Below the pieces are notes generated by a model. It made no database searches. It was given only the letters and a program-made list of their open reading frames with translations, and had not been told where the DNA came from. The position numbers and the translations under genes are program-made. DNA of 64,000 nucleotides from Ailanthus altissimus (taxonomy: Eukaryota; Streptophyta; Magnoliopsida; Sapindales; Simaroubaceae). Of this stretch, positions 60,807 to 64,000 are shown in pieces. Location of the stretch: assembly GCA_946807835.1 (NCBI GenBank), contig OX327684.1, forward strand, positions 10,124,001-10,188,000, written 5' to 3'. Positions within the stretch are counted from its first letter, which is position 1, and each line of letters begins with the position of its first letter.

Positions 60807-63800
60807 ATGGCGGTGGTGGCAGAGCTTGCACCCTCTTCATACACCAAAAACGCGCGTCTTGGCTCTTCACAGCTCTCACTCTCATCGACCCATCTCTCGT
60901 ATCTCCGTTGCCGTGCTTTTCGGCTCATCACCCGAGCCAGAAACCTTACAATCTCTTGCTCTGTAAAGTGAGCACAGTTTATATTATATTATATAATTAT
61001 ATCTGTGCCAATTCTTTGCTCTTGTAACTATATTATTACTCCTGCACTTCTTTTCCAGTGATCTCATGAGGGTTTTGCTTTTTTTTTTTTTTTTGTCAGC
61101 CAAGTTCAAGCCCCGATCGCAGTTCAACAAGAAGATGTCAAGAGCAAAAACGACTGCTATGGCGTTTTTTGCCTCACATATGATCTTAAGGCTGTAAGTT
61201 CCTTCAAGTCTTTTGTTATGCATATACAAATATAACTATACATGTATCTAAAATGTGCACGTGTGTGTGTCTATCAGTCTATGTTATCTCAGGCCCGCAA
61301 TGGTTTGCTTTGCATGTACGTTGAGTTTGTGATACGAGTAAATTGAAATTGTTTGTTGATATGCACTTTTCATATTATTGTTAGTTGATGTATTGATTTG
61401 GCTCGAGGTCGTTGGCAACTTGTCTTTGTTGTTTGATTTATTCAATTTATGTTTATAATATCATGAAATTCTTTCTCAATTGTCTTTACAGGAAGAGGAG
61501 ACAAAATCCTGGAAGAAATTAATTAATATTGCAGTCTCGGGTGCTGCTGGGATGATATCTAATCATTTACTTTTCAAAGTAAGGAATTCTCATAATCTCA
61601 TTGTTGAATATATATTGCATGTTACTGTTCAACAATTTAGTACCATATTCTGGCATCAGTTTTATATCACAATTACTACTAAATTTTCATTTAGTTTCAA
61701 GTAACACTGGTGTCCGTTCTGTTTTAGTTGATATTAAATTTTGTGTGTTTTAACTTCCTCTAGAGTGGCACGGATGAAGGTAACTTTGTAGGCAATTGGC
61801 CAGTAACTGTGACGTTCTTGCATATGGTTCTGTTATATGATTGCATACACTTTTTTACTATGAGCAATGTGATCAATTTGCTTTCCGTAATGACTTTTTG
61901 CTGGTGCTTAAAATGCTGGAAGAGAGACTGATTGATAGATTCCCCAACTTGTTCAGGACAAAGGTAAGCTTGTCAGCAAATAACAGAGAGGTTCATTCAT
62001 ATGGTTCCGCTATATGATTGCGTACACTTTTTTACTATGAGCAATGTGCTCAATTCGCTTTCCATTATGACTTTTTGCTGGTGCTTTAACTGAGAGACTG
62101 ATTGATAGATTCTCCAACTTGTTCAATATGCACAGTTCAACCAATTGTGATAACCATGTGAGCCCAAACTTCTGGGTGCACTTAAATTGGATTAATACAT
62201 GTTCTTTAACATGTTTGTTCTTCCAGCTCGCATCTGGGGAGGTTTTTGGTCCAGATCAACCAATTGCATTGAAACTACTGGGATCTGAAAGGTCATTTCA
62301 GGCTCTTGAAGGTGTGTTTCTTTAGTACCTTTGTATAATAGTTTAGTCAATTAAGAAAACCTGACCCAAAATTCTGTGCTGTAGAAATAATTTTTTAGAA
62401 ATTTTTTCTCTCTGCCTGCACTCGTGCTGTATTAGTGAAAGGAATTGATAGTACCATAAAAATTGATATTTTTGGAAAGAAAAAATAGAAAATAACAATA
62501 TTGACTAATGTGTTCTTGTCTCAAGTTTTTTGAAGTCACTATGACCTAAGATTATATTCTAGTTCTTTTTGCAGTATTCAGGTAAGTCAAGTTAACACTA
62601 AAATTGTTTTGTGAAATACCATAATATAATATGCCCAATGATTGAGATCAGTTGGAATAAAAAATGGATGATTAGAGTACCTTTCCTTTCCACACGAGTT
62701 TTTGTTTGCTTTTTTCCTAAGCTACAAAGTTTAGTGTTCTTGCCATGTTGCCCATTTTACATTTAATATATTGGAATATTTTCCAACACGGGAGAAGTGA
62801 ATTGACAATATACTGTTTGAAACTGGTTACTCTGATTCTAGAGATAAATGTGTTTCTTATCAGTCTTGGTTAATGCTATCAACTTTTAAAATTGATACGT
62901 CAAATGTCTCCACTCTCTCAAACATCTCTTTTGTGGTTACAGGAGTGGCAATGGAACTTGAGGATTCCTTGTTTCCTTTGTTGAGGGAGGTGCAAATTGG
63001 AATAAATCCATATGAGGTGTTCGAAGATGTGGAATGGGCTCTGTTAATTGGAGCAAAGCCTCGTGGGCCAGGAATGGAAAGAGCTGGCTTATTAGACATC
63101 AATGGGCAGATATTTGCAGAGCAGGTTCAATTTGCTTATACATCTTGGACTACTAAGATACCCTGTTGGCAATAATTGGCAAATCTGATTTTGGTGTAAA
63201 ACTTATAGGGAAAGGCTCTCAATGCTGTCGCATCTCGTAATGTCAAGGTGATAGTTGTGGGGAACCCCTGTAACACCAAGTAAGAAGATTGCTAATATGA
63301 CTTCTATGATCAATAATACCTAGTTTATAGATACTCTTTGTTACCGCTCATTGGTAATGTTGTTTCTTTGGTTGCAGTGCATTAATTTGTTTGAAAAATG
63401 CTCCCAACATACCTGCGAAGAATTTTCATGCTTTGACTAGATTAGATGAAAACAGAGCAAAATGCCAGGTCTGTATAGCTATTCAATCATAAGTAGTAGA
63501 TCTTTTACTGTCAGTCAAATTGTTGTGATCATGGGATACGTTTTGTGCAGCTTGCCCTCAAAGCAGGTGTGTTCTATGACAAAGTGTCAAATATGACCAT
63601 CTGGGGAAACCACTCAACCACTCAGGTCATTGAAGTGATACTGTCAATGGAGTATAGATAGGTTTAATTCCCTCAATTTTTTTCTAAAGGAATTCTGTGC
63701 TAATTTTCACCAGGTTCCAGACTTCCTAAATGCTAAGATCAATGGCTTACCTGTGAAAAAGGTTATCAAGGATCACAAATGGTTGGAAGAAGAGTTCACT

Positions 63801-64000
63801 GAAATGGTCCAGAAGGTAAGATCGGTCCATTACTTAAAAATTAATTTTTACTTTTAATGAATTGCATAGTCTTCCAATAAACTCTATTAAGCCTCTATGA
63901 ACAAGAATAAATTTGATTTGCAGAGAGGTGGGGCACTTATCCAGAAATGGGGAAGATCTTCAGCTGCATCCACTGCTGTGTCAATTGCGGACGCCATTAA
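60807..64000 (+). CDS. Chloroplast NADP-dependent malate dehydrogenase, exons 1-10 (3' end beyond window)
   Basis: Exons are 60807-60967, 61100-61193, 61492-61578, 62227-62311, 62943-63124, 63209-63279, 63378-63468, 63551-63625, 63714-63815 and 63924-64000+. All joins keep frame with GT-AG introns. The enzyme reduces oxaloacetate to malate with NADPH in the stroma, feeding the malate valve. A serine/arginine-rich transit peptide covers roughly residues 1-50. Cys73 and Cys78 (CYGVFC) match the N-terminal thioredoxin-regulated cysteine pair. The dinucleotide motif [28 protein letters not shown] with substrate-binding arginines, [11 protein letters not shown], and the catalytic histidine in MTIWGNHST are all present. 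About 340 residues are visible; the family is usually about 430-440, with a second regulatory cysteine pair in the missing C-terminus. No damage is seen. Confidence 0.95.
61811..62128 (+). repeat. Tandem duplication in NADP-MDH intron 3
   Basis: About 61811-61957 is repeated at 61988-62128, with an offset of 177 bases (shared words ATATGATTGC(A/G)TACACTTTT and TGACTTTTTGCTGGTGCTT). It lies wholly within the intron between 61578 and 62227. Confidence 0.85.

Noticed and set aside
62860..63102. Reverse-strand 80-codon frame
   Set aside because: It is the antisense of NADP-MDH exon 5.

Overview
This is nuclear DNA of a flowering plant, very probably a eudicot. It is strongly AT-rich, its two genes have many short exons with GT-AG introns, and most of the rest is degenerate Ty1/copia, Ty3/gypsy and Mutator-type transposable elements. 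There are no bacterial-style operons. The species cannot be fixed from the sequence.

Layout. Positions 1-5091 hold AT-rich spacer, one solo LTR (1597-3301) and one truncated LTR (3894-5091). Positions 5092-19865 are a nested stack. A reverse-strand copia element (3' LTR 5092-6990, coding relics 7000-13400, leader to 18322) is broken by two solo LTRs and by a deleted copy of its own family, inserted in the opposite orientation (13817-17985). A third LTR of that family is cut off at 19865. Positions 19866-26939 are an Athila/Tat-like element with two LTRs, a tRNA-Asp-like primer binding site, gag and protease but no polymerase. Positions 26940-30420 are a broken MULE transposase carrying a solo LTR with a perfect 5-bp target-site duplication. 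A copia fragment (33301-35170) and a coiled-coil pseudogene (36408-37306) follow.

Genes. Positions 37986-41282 encode a complete 13-exon kelch-repeat/coiled-coil protein of about 515 residues, related to the kelch part of plant acyl-CoA-binding proteins ACBP4/5. On the reverse strand, 42085-47200 is a dead 4-coumarate:CoA-ligase-like gene. Its large intron holds a small non-autonomous LTR element that itself contains a MITE. Positions 48386-55018 are a copia element with both LTRs. Positions 55019-60480 hold microsatellites, SINE-like repeats and a tandem duplication split by another solo LTR. Positions 60807-64000 are the first ten exons of chloroplast NADP-malate dehydrogenase, running off the window end.

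Interpretation. The two expressed-looking genes act in unrelated processes: a kelch scaffold, and light-regulated malate export from the chloroplast. They are simply separated by repeats. Nothing here looks like a wholly new molecular system. The unusual material is in the repeats: a readable insertion order with several target-site duplications, a gag-protease-only element, GC-rich blocks just upstream of LTR TATA boxes, a four-copy 22-bp motif array in a copia leader, and a MITE whose empty site survives in the partner LTR. Boundaries rest on alignment by eye; no search was run.
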